Source: Basidiobolus meristosporus CBS 931.73 (Eukaryota; Basidiobolomycota; Basidiobolomycetes; Basidiobolales; Basidiobolaceae). From it: 64,000 bases of DNA. The first letter of the stretch is position 1, and the number at the start of each line of letters is the position of its first letter. The position numbers and the translations under genes are program-made. The stretch is taken from assembly GCA_002104905.1 (NCBI GenBank), contig MCFE01000334.1:28588-92587 (forward strand), written 5' to 3'. The notes below the pieces were generated by a model. The model made no database searches and was not told the DNA's origin. It was given only the letters and a program-made list of their open reading frames with translations. Shown in pieces: positions 35,704-47,300 of this stretch.

Positions 35704-37153
35704 GTTGGAAGTTCAGGTGGCAGCAGGTAGCAGTGATCACACTAATCAACAAGTCGGAATATTGATAAAAGGGATGATGATTTATTGTTGAGGGATAGCC
35801 TCCTTTATATACTTTTCTTACTGGCTAAGTGATTACTAATCATAGTGTTCCAGAAGGTTCCGGATATTAATAGAAATCTTAATGACATCAGAATGTTCTA
35901 AGAATGTTCTAAGTAGGTGCCGGTGTGGTAGGGTAAACATACCTCCCACAGACAAGTTTACTCATATAGTCATTATGATATACCTATCCATATTTTATCT
36001 TATCAGTATTATCCCATTCTTCTTTTGCCCATATTATCAGTATTATCCCCATATGATGTTTACCCTGATTAGTTATTAGCATTAGTTATCCCAGATGTTA
36101 TTCAGCTTTGTGATCACTATATGTATCTACATAAGGCAAGTACCCGCGTCTATGCCTGTGATATATGACCTAGGTCTGTGTTACCATCCCTACCATTTCA
36201 ATACCATATATGGTATTTCTATGTTGCACAGGTTTCAGACTACTGATTCCTGATTGGTTGAAAGTGCTGTGCCTTTTAGAACCTTCCAGGACATTCTTGG
36301 CATATTTTTAGCTCATAGTGATGTCATCAAGGATTCCACTGATACCTAGAATCTTCTAGAACCTTGTCATTAGTAATCACTTGGCAATCAGGAAAAGAAT
36401 TTAAGGGAAAGCAATCCCTCATCAATAAATCATCCCTTCTGTCAGTAACACTTCTACCTTATTGATTAGTAGTTGATCACTGCACCTGCCTTCAACAGTA
36501 CATCTCAGACCTGCAATCAAGAAGCTTTTCAGGGTAGTGCACAAGACACACAGAGGCCTTTGGAGACACTTGGAGCACCTAGGAAGCTAGAGAAGCAGGA
36601 GCTTTTACCATAGAGACATATTGACAAAGACACCAGCAGTTTAGACACAGAGGTTATTGCACCCATCAGACACCTCACACACCTTGAGTTGTGTTGCTTC
36701 TCCCAGGAGTACCTCTACACCACCACACCGGAAGGTTCTAAGAGGCACAGCACTTTCAACCAATCAGGAATCAGTAGTCTGAAACCTGTGCAACATAGAA
36801 ATACCATATATGGTATTGAAATGGTAGGGATGGTAACATAGACCTAGGTCATGTGTCACAGTTACTGATGCAGGTACTTGCCTTATGTAGGTACATATAC
36901 TTATCACAAACCTGAATAACATCTGGGATAACTAAAGCTAATAAATAATCAGGGTAAGCATCATATGGGGATAATACTGATAATATGGGCAAAAGAAGAA
37001 TGGGATAATACTGATAAGATAAAATATGGATAGGTATATCATAATGACTATATGAGTAAACTTGTCTGTGGGAGGTATGTTTACCCTACCACACCGGCAC
37101 CTACTTAGAACATTCTTAGATCATTCTGATGTCATTAAAATTTCTATTAATAT
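35704..37153. repeat. Large imperfect inverted repeat built from LTR-like fragments
   Basis: The arms are about 35866-36293 and 36728-37153. Each carries the same word order in opposite sense, such as TGTGGTAGGGTAAACATACC and ACCATATATGGT, with roughly one difference in ten bases. A further pair lies inside-out: 35704-35865 is the inverse of about 36350-36498. CAACA is at 36494-36498 and its mirror TGTTG at 35704, so LTR ends are likely. The whole looks like an LTR inserted in, or recombined with, an inverted copy of itself. Confidence 0.6.
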
Positions 37154-37154
37154 G

Positions 37155-37680
37155 TTTTTTGGGCTTGAACTATATGTGGAATACCCAAGGTAGTAGTGGG
37201 TAAGCAAATAAAGAGGGGTGATTCTACAGTGGAATATATGAATTGCACAAGGGGAGGTAGAAAAAGGAAATACCATTTGGTAGATTGGTACAGTAGCATT
37301 ATACAGAACCAGCTGTAGGCCATCATACTGCCAATTTAATGCCCTCAGAGTCTTGCTGTTAGGCCATCAAAATACTGTCAGGTTCGTTGCCATATAAGGC
37401 AATTGTTTGTCCTGGCTGGTTGGATCCACTTAAAGTAGCTGTAGAGTGCTAAAAGACTGCAACAAAACTATGAAATGGTTGTCACAGCACCAATTAGATC
37501 TTGTCAAGTTTTATCCCTTTATTTGGTTGTAAAATTAGCCAAACACCATTGTGATCCCATCATAAGATTGCTACGAGGGTCACTAATTCCAAGCTGCTGG
37601 TATTATGCTGGTCTCTATATGGTATCCTTATGGCTGATCTAGATTGGATCCACCTGCAGGGCCAAATTATTTCTCATAGG
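37155..37680. repeat. Copy of the Tnp2-element tail
   Basis: Diverged direct copy of 4780-5310. Here it sits directly before a 5'-truncated family X copy rather than after the transposase, so the element has been rearranged. Confidence 0.65.
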
Positions 37681-37717
37681 GGGAGTCTAGCATGGCATCA
37701 CCCAAAGACTGGTATAC

Positions 37718-39560
37718 AATAGGTCCATCAGGAACAAAAGGCCAAACAGAATGTGCCCAACCTGTTCCATGAGCATTATCCTAGATTCAAACAAGTAAAC
37801 AGATTTTTGGCCAGGATTGGTATGCTAAGAAAGTATCACAGGAATGGCAGAAACTACCAAAGGCAGAAGAACAAGGGTACCACAGCTAAGATCAGCAGCC
37901 CCCTTAAGAGCTTGTTACAAGCAGGGCTGAAAGCTCCAAATAAGCAGCAAAGTAGTTTCAGGATGCCTGAAGAGTACCAATCAGGGACAAGTAGACAGAA
38001 ACAGATGCATCAATGTATTATCACCAAGGAAAGAGTTAGTGTTCAGTACAAAAAGCACTCAGTCAAAGTAGCAGTGAAGGACCTGGCAGCAATAAAAACC
38101 TGTGGCTTTCTCAGAACCCTTCACAAGCAGGGCTGAAAGCTCCAAATAAGCAGCCAAGAAATGTTAGATTGCTGCAAGAGTGCTGGCAAGGGACAAGCAA
38201 GCAAAAATAGATGCTCCAGTGCGGCATTCTTCAAGGAGAAAATGGACGCTGTTGTGCATCAGCATTTAAAACTTAGCCAATTTGATTTTGTTTGAAAATC
38301 TAGTACCCTAACTGCTTTTCCCTAACCCAAACATAACAAATCCCAGTTACAGTTTATTTTATTCCACCTCAGAATCTATTTTTAGCTATCACACCTGATC
38401 TATTTTCAAATGGTCAATATGTTATCAACCTATCTGCCAAGCCTTCCCAGGTGATTAGTCATCTGAGATCTATCCAACCACTGTGCAGTTGCCAAGACAT
38501 CAGTTGATTGATGATGTAATTTTCACTTATCTTATGCACCTATGAACACCCAAATTGATTTCAATCAATCCAGTCCCTTGGCGCTTACTAATTCAACTTG
38601 ATCAGAAAAGTATAAATAAAGTTTACTGAACCTTTTGGTTTAGTGTATGTCTCAACAAAATTAAGATTCTGTCTCAGCAAAAATAAGAATCCAACAATTC
38701 CGTTCTAGTTTCTATCCAAGCCTAGTATATCTAGCACTCCAAAGAACACCAAGCCTAGCCTGCCTAGCAAACAAATATCATTGTCTTTATAGCCAACCCA
38801 GCTATATCCAAGACCAATATTAGATCAGAATCTTTCTGCAAATATTTTTGCCACTCTCTGACAATTCTAAGATTCTGCACTTAATTGTCCCTTTGGTTCA
38901 GTTAAACCATTCAAGAGTTTTATTACACTTTCTCTTGGATACAACAGACACCATACTAGAGTCATTCAGGCAATGTAGCAGTGAAAGACATAGCAGTGAT
39001 AAAGGTAATGGTAAATAGAAAAAGTCTACCCAAGCTGGGGACAAGGAAGAATGACAAAAATGCTGCTGTCCTCACCAATTAACACAATCAGCCCCAAGTA
39101 GACTGAGTTCCATAATAGCCCAGAAGAATTACCAAGAAGACATCAGTGTTTTCTCAAGAGTTGGAAGTGCAGCTAGCTGAGCAATACTACAGTGAGGCAT
39201 ATGAGCTTGCAGTGAGTGACAGGTTGTCTACTGCTGCCTCCACATCCTCCATTATGGACACAATGAAGATCCCACTGGCATACAAAGCTAGAATGTCAAG
39301 AGCTGAAAAGACTACCAAAATGCCTGCCGCGGAATTTTGGAACATTAATTGGCACACCAAGAGGTTTCATCACTTCTTTAGGAGCAGTATTCCAGAAGAT
39401 GTACTTGATATTGCAAGGATTTATTGCAAAGACTGGCTAATGTGGTGGTAGACCTTGCAAAGCCAGCTGTAGATCTGGATGTATGAGAAGCAGTGAAAGA
39501 ACAGTGGGATATCACTGTAAGGTTCCTGCCAAAGCCATAGAAAAAGAGCATTTTGGCAGA
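37718..39560 (+). pseudogene. Repeat-borne reading frame family X, copy C (5'-truncated, split by an LTR)
   Basis: Aligns in the plus sense with copy B from about 34330 leftwards. The open pieces are 37753-38136 and 39146-39451. The N-terminal half of the protein is missing. An LTR (38250-38946) interrupts it after TCAAGGAGAAAATG, and the coding similarity resumes on the other side. The end of the frame (FHHFF..IPEDVLDIA) extends to about 39560 and matches copy B near 33210-33430. Stops and shifts make it non-functional. Confidence 0.5.
38250..38946 (+). repeat. Solo LTR, family 2 (697 bp)
   Basis: Begins TGTTGTGCATC and ends GGATACAACA. It is flanked by GACGC (38245-38249) and GACAC (38947-38951), an imperfect 5-bp target duplication. 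An internal AAAGTATAAATAAAG is a likely TATA box. It is not related to the 348-bp copia LTR family. It inserted into family X copy C. Confidence 0.8.
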
Positions 39561-39981
39561 AACACTTATTAAATGGTGGATCTTAATGGAGTTACTTGTT
39601 GAGAGTGTGTTTGGGTCTAGTATTAGTGTTGGGTATAATGGCTTTTATAGGCCAGGACAATTGACAACTGGGTCACAACTAAAACTGAATGGAAATAAAC
39701 CAAGGTATTTGCATGAAAGGTAAGAGAATTGATTGAGTGAGGAAGTAAGGAATGTGAACAAGTGGCCATAGCCAAATAACGTACACATATATAGGAGGTG
39801 ATTCACTGTCCAGGATCAGTAAGTGCAAGTATTGGTGGACAACCAATTAAAGTCACTTTTGTAGTGTTGTAATGAGAATCATGACTAAATTTTTTGTGAA
39901 ATCTGGGGTGCAATTTTTTTTTGCAGTCTTTGTGCAGTGTCCTAATGAGATCAATAACTCTTAGTCATGGGAATCTAATAT

Positions 39982-40641
39982 TGTGATAACCTTTTGACTG
40001 GATCATTATAATTATTTTGTATCAGGAAGCATTACTAATCCCAGTGATGGTTTGACTTTTTTCCCATATCAGAGTCTATTTTTAGCAGTCACATCTGGTC
40101 ACTTATCATGTGGGCATCACATTATCAACTGATCTGCTAAGCCTTCCCAGGAGATTAGTCATTTACAATCCATCCAACCATGTAGCAGCTGTCTAGACAT
40201 CAGCTATTGATGATGTAATACTAATCTATCTTATGCATCTATAAACACTCAGATTGATTTCAATTTATCCAGTCTCTGAGTTATTACTAATTTAACTTGA
40301 CCAGAAAAGTATAAATAAAGCTTAATAAACCTTACGGTTTAGTGTATCTCAATAAAGTCAAGATTGTGTCTGAGCAAATCAAGAATTTAACAACTTCATT
40401 CTAGTTTCTACCAAAGCTTAGCATGTGTAGCACTCCTAAGAGCACCAAGCCTAGCCTGCATAGCAAACTAACTCCATCTCCTTTATAGCTAAATGCAGCT
40501 ATATCCAAGACCAATCTGGGACCAGAATCTTTCTGCTAATATTTTTGCACTCTGACAATTTTGAAACCCTGCACCTAATTGTATCTTGAGCTCAGCTCAA
40601 CCATTGAAGAGCTTGGCCAACCCTTTCACTTTGTCACAACA
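39982..40641 (+). repeat. Diverged LTR of family 2
   Basis: 660 bases from TGTGATAACC to GTCACAACA, alignable with 38250-38946 through words such as AAAGTATAAATAAAG and ACACCAAGCCTAGCCTGC-like blocks. No matching flanks are seen. The 39561-39981 stretch before it holds no recognisable gene. Confidence 0.7.
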
Positions 40642-40849
40642 GGTATTTTATTACTTTTTGCACCAGTTTGTCTAACCACTATGACCTTAGGCTCCTTGAA
40701 GCTGGGACAGTGCTAGTTACTTCTCTGCATGAAAATACCCATATGTATGCTATGCTTCTATAAGTTCATGTAACTAAAAACATCTTCACACTTATAGATT
40801 AGTTTTGTTTAAGAACACTTAAATCCAAGTGAATTAAATTTAGACTCTC

Positions 40850-41660
40850 TTATTGTTGATTATTCCAGAGCTCTTGAATATTTGTCTGGCTTGCTCTTCA
40901 TTAATACAGGACTTGCAGTACGCCAAATTAGGTAGGGAATCAGTTTTTACTTTAGATTTCAGCTGATTTTGGAGCTTCTGCTCAAATAACAAAAATTGGT
41001 ATGCCTATATCATCCATGCCAAAGCATTGGTGTTTATGTATTTAGGCTGCCTATATTAACTTCCAGATACAATGGCTAAATGCTAGGTTGTGTAGATCCC
41101 CATCTCTGATAACCAAGGCAACATGGATGCTATATTGATCAGTGATCCTACTTCCAAAATTGCTAAAAATAAAATTGAGCCTTACTGCAGTGGCATTATC
41201 AACAGGTAACAGGCTCTTGGCTATTCCTGGTACATAGGATGCTCCTTTTAAGATAATTGTGTGGCTTCCTGGATTATTTTTGGGCTTACTTGGATAATTT
41301 GCTGACCAATTCCATGATGTACTCTGGCATCCCATATGAAAGTCCTCTTTATTTGTATTTCTAGTTATTAATTAGTATTAATTGGACTTTCAGCTGGGAC
41401 TCAACTGGTATTCTGATAGTATTTTGCTGCTACTCAGTAGAGGATTATGCTGAAAATTTTGCTTGTTGTCTTGCTCAGTACAGAAATGAGAAGTCTATCT
41501 TCAAAAGCTGCAGCATCTCCATTTTTAAGCTTTTTTTGCTTATTATCTCTCTGTGTATAGACACCTGCCTCATATATGCCCTTTCCACTTACAGTAGGTG
41601 CAAGAAAAGTTGCTGTTGCCTTTAATGGGGTTTGAGCATGTCCTTTGGTGGATGGCACTG
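40850..41660 (-). pseudogene. Copia Gag-Pol fragment, minus strand
   Basis: From right to left: GDAAAFEDRL at the 41434-41658 frame corresponds to the Gag-protease joint of the element at 10.95 kb. GASYVPGIAKSLL and NFGSRITDQ..HVAL (41335-41051) match its post-protease segment. A CKSC..FKSSGIIN stretch near 40930-40860 matches the integrase zinc region. The protease active site is missing and replaced by about 70 bases of the dispersed CAGCTGG-type repeat (41380-41450). Confidence 0.7.
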
Positions 41661-41987
41661 CTGATTAAAGATTTTCATCCTCCTTCTTGTTAGTGCTTGT
41701 TTTCTTAACTCCTAATCCAGGAGTATACTAAATTTATAGTTTAAACTCTGGTTGCAAGTTCTGCACTCTGAGGACAATTTGGAGCCCTGGAGATTGTTTC
41801 TCAGGCCTTTCAGGAGGCTAGCTACTGCATCTTTATCTATAGCTTGTATGCCCACTGATTCCATCTGAATAGCATTAACGGTATTTTATTACAAATTCTT
41901 CATTTCTTCACCAAGACAGTATCTTTACAGTAAATATCATCATTGAAGGTATATTTTCTTATCAGCTGAATATGACTGATTGGAGTC

Positions 41988-42585
41988 TGTTATACATCAC
42001 CATTAAAAACCTAGCCAATTTTAACATATTGGAAAACCAGTACCCTAACTGACTTTCCCTAATCCAAAAATTACTAATCCCAGTTATGATCTATTTTATC
42101 CCATCTCAGAATCAATTTTAAGCTGTCACACTTGATTAATTTTCATGTGGTCATTATGATCTCAACTGATCTGCTAAGCCTTTGCAAGTGATTAGTCATC
42201 TGAGATCTATCAGACCACTTGGTAGTTGCCAAGAAATAAACTGATTGATGATTCAATTTTCACTTAGATTATGCACCTATCAACACCCAAACTGATTTCA
42301 ATTAGTCCAGTCTCTTAGTGCTACTAATTCAAGTTGATCAGGAAGGCGTAAATAAAACTTACTCAACCTTTTGGCTTAGTGTGTGTCTCAACAAAATTAA
42401 GAATGTGTCACATCATAATTAAGAATTCAACAATTCCATTCTAGTTTCTACCAAAGCATAGCATATTTAACACTTTCAAGAACACCAAGCCTAGCCTACA
42501 TAGCAAACTAACTGTAGTGCATTTGTAGCCAAACCCAGCTGTATGCAACATCCATATTAGACCAGAATATCTCTGCTGCAATTGT
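41988..42585 (+). repeat. Truncated LTR of family 2
   Basis: Starts TGTTATACATC and aligns with 38250 onwards until about 42585, where the last 100 or so bases are absent. Sequence between 41660 and 41987 holds no gene that I can support. Confidence 0.65.
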
Positions 42586-42953
42586 CATGAGCACATGACA
42601 TCCTTGACCTTTCATGATTTGACAAAACCAAGTTGGTGAAGAAATACCTGTTCTCTCTAGTAAGCTTTACTACATTCTGGCAAATTCTGGAAAGCTCCAA
42701 GTCAACATTACACAATGGAATATTCTATTGAAGCCTCCCTTTGGAATTTACGTAGCTCAATACTGTATGTGGTAATTGCATGTTACATGACCTATTCACA
42801 TGAGCAGCTGACTCTAGGCATATCCTTGTGTGATGATCTAGTCTGTTCTTTAGTATATATCTATCTTGGCACACTTACTGAGCCTCACCCCAGAACCCCA
42901 TCAGTATTAGCCAATATTTCTCAGCATCCATGTTGCCAAAAAGTATATATAGT

Positions 42954-43457
42954 TGTTGTGCATCAACATTTAAAACTTAGCCAATTTCACTCCAGTGGAA
43001 AATCTAGTATCCTAACTGATTTTTCCTAACCCAAACATAACTAATCCCTGTTATGGTTTATTTTATCCCACCTCAGAATCTACTTTTAGCTATCACACCT
43101 GATCTATTTTCAAATGGTCATTACGTTATCAACCTATCTGCCAAGCCTTCCCAGGTGATTAGTCATCTGAGATCTATCCAACCACTTAGCAGTTGTCAAG
43201 ATATCAGCTGATTAATGATACAATTTTTCATTTATCTTATGCACCTATCAACACCCCAACAGATTTCAATTAGTCCAGTCTCTTGGCACATACTAATGCA
43301 ACTTAATCAGAAAAGTATAAATAAAGCTTACTGAACCATTTGGTTTAGCATGTGTCTCAATAAAATTAAGACAATTCCAAGATTCTGCACTTAGTTGTCA
43401 CTTAGGTTCAGTTAACTCATTCAAGAGTTTTATTACACTTTACTCTTGGATACAACA
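42954..43457 (+). repeat. Solo LTR of family 2 with internal deletion and a perfect target duplication
   Basis: Begins TGTTGTGCATC and ends GGATACAACA, with ATAGT on both sides (42949-42953 and 43458-43462). It lacks about 190 internal bases relative to the 697-bp copy, joined at ..AAAATTAAGACAATTC.. near 43370. The duplication shows that it inserted as an LTR element and later collapsed to a single LTR. Confidence 0.85.
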
Positions 43458-43620
43458 ATAGTTCTATCCCCCCTTATGTATTCCTCAGTCTGATAAACAC
43501 AGGTTTTGAATAAACAGCCTTGCCTTGGAAATCCACCTTGCCTTGTTGATCCACACCTAAGACCTTTCCTGGTCCTGCCTTGCCTAGCTCTACTCTCCTG
43601 CCTTGTGTCTATTCATAACA

Positions 43621-43727
43621 GATATTTCCACCACTTGCTGACAGTTCTAAGACTCTGCACTCAATTATCCCTTTGGTTCAGTTAAGCCATTCAAGAGTTT
43701 TATCATGCCTTTCTCTTGTATACAACA
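43621..43727 (+). repeat. 3' fragment of a family 2 LTR
   Basis: Matches the last 107 bases of the family 2 LTR up to GTATACAACA. It cuts off the copia Gag relic that follows. The 43463-43620 stretch before it contains a CCTTGCCTTG-rich patch without a gene. Confidence 0.65.
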
Positions 43728-43732
43728 GAGTC

Positions 43733-44045
43733 TTCTAATGCCTTGTGGTAATTCTGTGCTGCTTTTGCTTTTGAGTGTTGAACTACAATTTGTCTTTTAC
43801 ATTGAAACAAATCTTCTTAAAGCCACTTTGCTCTTTTGTCTGCTACTTTGAAGCTTAATCTCCTTTACCTTCACGAGGGCATTATTCTAACATGACAATA
43901 TCCCAAAAGCCCCTATCCTTAAGCTGCACTTTAACTTCTCATGTGACACTTGGTAGTTGGCCCCATTCAACTTCTTATTAAAGGGAATATCTTAGTAGTA
44001 GCAGTATAGAGTATGTGTGGGTGTGATGGCTTGGTGAGCATAGCA
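43733..44045 (-). pseudogene. Copia Gag N-terminal relic, minus strand
   Basis: Downstream of the minus-strand LTR at 44046-44382 the decayed frame gives an ATTKIFPL start and later GILSC, QSSRQKSK and a terminal run matching the Gag of the 10.2-10.5 kb element in the same order. It is broken by stops and truncated at the family 2 LTR. Confidence 0.55.
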
Positions 44046-44382
44046 TTTTGTAAGAGTTTTGGAGATATTGAAAGTATCGGGGAGGACAAGCAGGTTACAT
44101 TGTTATCACTTGAGAATTCATTGAGTTCAGGAGTAGTATTGATGCTCCTACATAGTCTTGGAAAAACAAGCACATAGAGTATTTTAGGAAGGCTCCAAGA
44201 GCATGTGTGCAAAGCTTAGGGCTGTTCAGACAACCTTTGAAGATTTCATGTTCTGGCTGCCTGATGAATATTCTAAATAACTTCTGGTAAGGAGTCTGAT
44301 CAGAGTTCTCTAAAATTTGTATTAAATGATCTAACTGGTTAGTTTGGGAGAATATTGAGGCTTGATTAAAAAACTCACAACA
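44046..44382 (-). repeat. Copia LTR, minus orientation
   Basis: About 337 bases. On the minus strand it runs from TGTTGTGAG at 44382 to CTCTTACAAAA at about 44046. It is followed by a worn primer-binding site (GCTATGCTCACC). It contains TTGCACACATGCTCTTGG, a block conserved in the other copia LTRs. Confidence 0.7.
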
Positions 44383-47300
44383 TGAACAAGCTATGACATA
44401 GAACTTTTGGGTTTTGTGGAGTCAGTCAGTAAGGAGTTCAAAATAGAGGCAACAGCCAACCAATGTACATAAAGGCAGGAGTAGGCTAAGAGTCCAGGAT
44501 TACAGTGTGAAGAAAGGCAGAGAACTAATCCCCAGCTGCTTGGGTACAGTTGAGTTTGGTAATTTTGACCAATTTTTGAGCAGGAGTGTGGCTAAGTGCA
44601 GATATTATATTACTCAAGGTGTTAAAGGAATATCTATATAATCAGTATAAACTATGATTGAGCTGAAATGTGGCCATGACTTGCCACTATGACAACACAG
44701 ATAAGCTTGTTAAGCTGTGTAGAGTGAGTGTTTTTGAGGTGTCAGACTACTCAGGGCTATCAGGCTTCATCTGGATATGTATATATGAAAGTCTTGGTAT
44801 GCATACTGCATTTCTATTTTTACCAAAAGATTTGTCAGAAGTGGGGATCAGCTGTGTTATTTTGACAAGATTTGGTAAGTAAAGGTTAGCTGCACATTTC
44901 TTGAATGTATCAAGTCCCAGAAGATCCCTCACAAACACTCCACTGTAATCACATACATGACCCCTGTTGAGGACAAGCAGCACACCATATGAACCAACAT
45001 GAAGATGGACACAGCATCATTATTTTGAAGCCCCATTCATATCACAAAACCAATCTTGCAGAGTTGATTCCATGGAGCCCACCATATCCCCCCATTCTAA
45101 TGTAAACAACTGGCAGGAGACTTACTGCCCATTTATGTTTGAACCTGGACCCATATTTTCCAGGGTTAGAGATCAATTTCGGGCAGGAAGCTTGCGGACT
45201 TCCAGGAGGTTCACTGAGCATCATCATTGCACACCCAGGACGACTTCCAAAAGTTCCCTTGGCAAGAGCATATCTGCATGATCCCAGAGAGAGCATAGGA
45301 TGAATATCTTCGAAGTGCAAATGGAGGAGCATTGAGGAGCTCTGCCATAATTCAGGGTGTTTGAAATGAGATAGTACCCCGCTGTGGTGATATGGTCAAT
45401 AGTGAGATGTGGCGAGGACCAAACGAAAGCTTAAAAATCTGGCCTCACGATGGGCCAATGCTATTGTCCTCCGTTGTCATAACCATTTCACACCGGGCCA
45501 ACAATGCTCTCCAGAGCCCTACCAAGTTCTTCTGTACCAACCAGTAGATTTCTTGTGGTAGGAAACAGCCCCAAGTTTCCATCTCAAGATACGTCTAGTG
45601 AATGATTCATCGCCTCACTAGGAGATATGCTCACCAACTGTGACCGCTACAATCACGCAAGTGGTCGCCCTATCAATGAACTAAGTAGGCTGCGACTTGC
45701 AGTATATAGTTAAGGCAAGGTGGCTTTTCAATACGCAAGCGGAATTCTTCGACTTCATGACAGCATTGCAAGAGGGTTTTGGCAGTAAATCGGATTACTT
45801 TCTACCCGCTTACTCACCAAACTGATGGGTAATCTGAGCAGAAAAAAATCTTACCAAATGCAAGATGGGTTTACTCCTCCGAAACACAATATGCTTGAGA
45901 GAAAATCACTGAGGAAGTTGTGTGCGCATTACGTGGGGCTTAAGTTGTCGATGAGACTTGCACCGACGACCATTCCGGCATCTGGAACACTCCCAGGAGG
46001 ATGGAACCAAACGAATCACCAGGGCCATGTGGATTGCCGATGAATCCCTACCGAAATCGAGGCGAATCCTTGAATCAGATTCAGCACCAATCCATTTCAA
46101 CGAAACGACCGGTGGGTAACACATGGCCAGCAGAGAGCAATCCCATCGGGGCGACACATGGCCAGGTTTGGAACCTACCAACCAGATCACGAGCCTGGTT
46201 GGTAGGGAAACCTGTCTACGCCGAGTTTCAAAGATCCCTTGGAATGTAGCGAACGGCGAAAATATCGAACCGCTGGAGGTGGCCCACGATACATTTACCG
46301 GGACACTTCACGGCACAGTCGGCAGCAGGTTTGACGAAGTGCTACTGCTGTGTTCATCATCTCGTAGAGGCGATAGGATACAGCGCAATCAATCTGAGAC
46401 TGATGGTAGAGCCATAAGAATTGTCCATGAGTTGTCACCAATAAACAGCAATATTTCGTCCAATGAAAGAACAATGAATGCTTAACTGTGTCCACCCCAT
46501 GATGCTCTACATGGCTAATTGTGCAGAGCACATTCGGATATACCTAAAAAATCCAGACAGTCCCTTCGGAATGGTAGGAAAACCAGAGCACCCAGTGTGA
46601 AGCACAATTTGGCGGAACAATACAGAAGCATTTCACGACAAGCGAGTGCTATCGTTCCGCTACAAGCCGCATCTGTTCGACCAATGACTAGGGTGTGTTA
46701 CTTGATAATATATGGTGCTGAGGTTTCTTTTGTTGCAAAGTGGCCACCGGGCATCCTAGCAGAAACGGTACACCCGATTCCAGGCACACCATTGCCTTGG
46801 AGTACGAGAATTCCACCAGCAGACTCCAATCATGATCATCCTTTTCTAGGCAGTGGCCCAAGTAGAACTTGATTCATAAGCAGCAGAAAGAGCTTGGCCG
46901 GCTAGCATTCACGATGCAGAAGCGCGATTTGCGATTGAATCAAGCCTGAAAGCTTGAACACCTCTTGAGGGGGAGCTCGAGCACTGAATCTTGTACCCAG
47001 GTAGGAGATGAGCCGTACCGTGAGTCCGGAAAATGAGCTCGCTAATCGCCCGCTGTTACCATTCGAACCTAGTGTGCTTTACCCCTAAAGACCCATTCAA
47101 TGTAGAAACGACCGAGCCCAAGTCCCTTCACTAGAAGTGCACCGTACCGTGCTCTTCTGTCGAGGGGTCCAACGATCCTTATGCATGGACCTTATTTACT
47201 GGACATCTAGATTGAGTTACCGGTCAGCCAACCTGTGGACGAGCATTCATATCTTACCTGCATGGACGTGGAAGGAATCTTCTGAATGCGCGGGTCCCCA

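Noticed and set aside
30101-44400. Centromere or pericentromere interpretation of the AT-rich block
   Set aside because: AT-rich transposon clusters are also usual in subtelomeres, and there is no evidence here to separate the two.
46123-46872. Plus-strand frames in the long spacer
   Set aside because: Overlapped by minus-strand frames of similar length, no recognisable domain.
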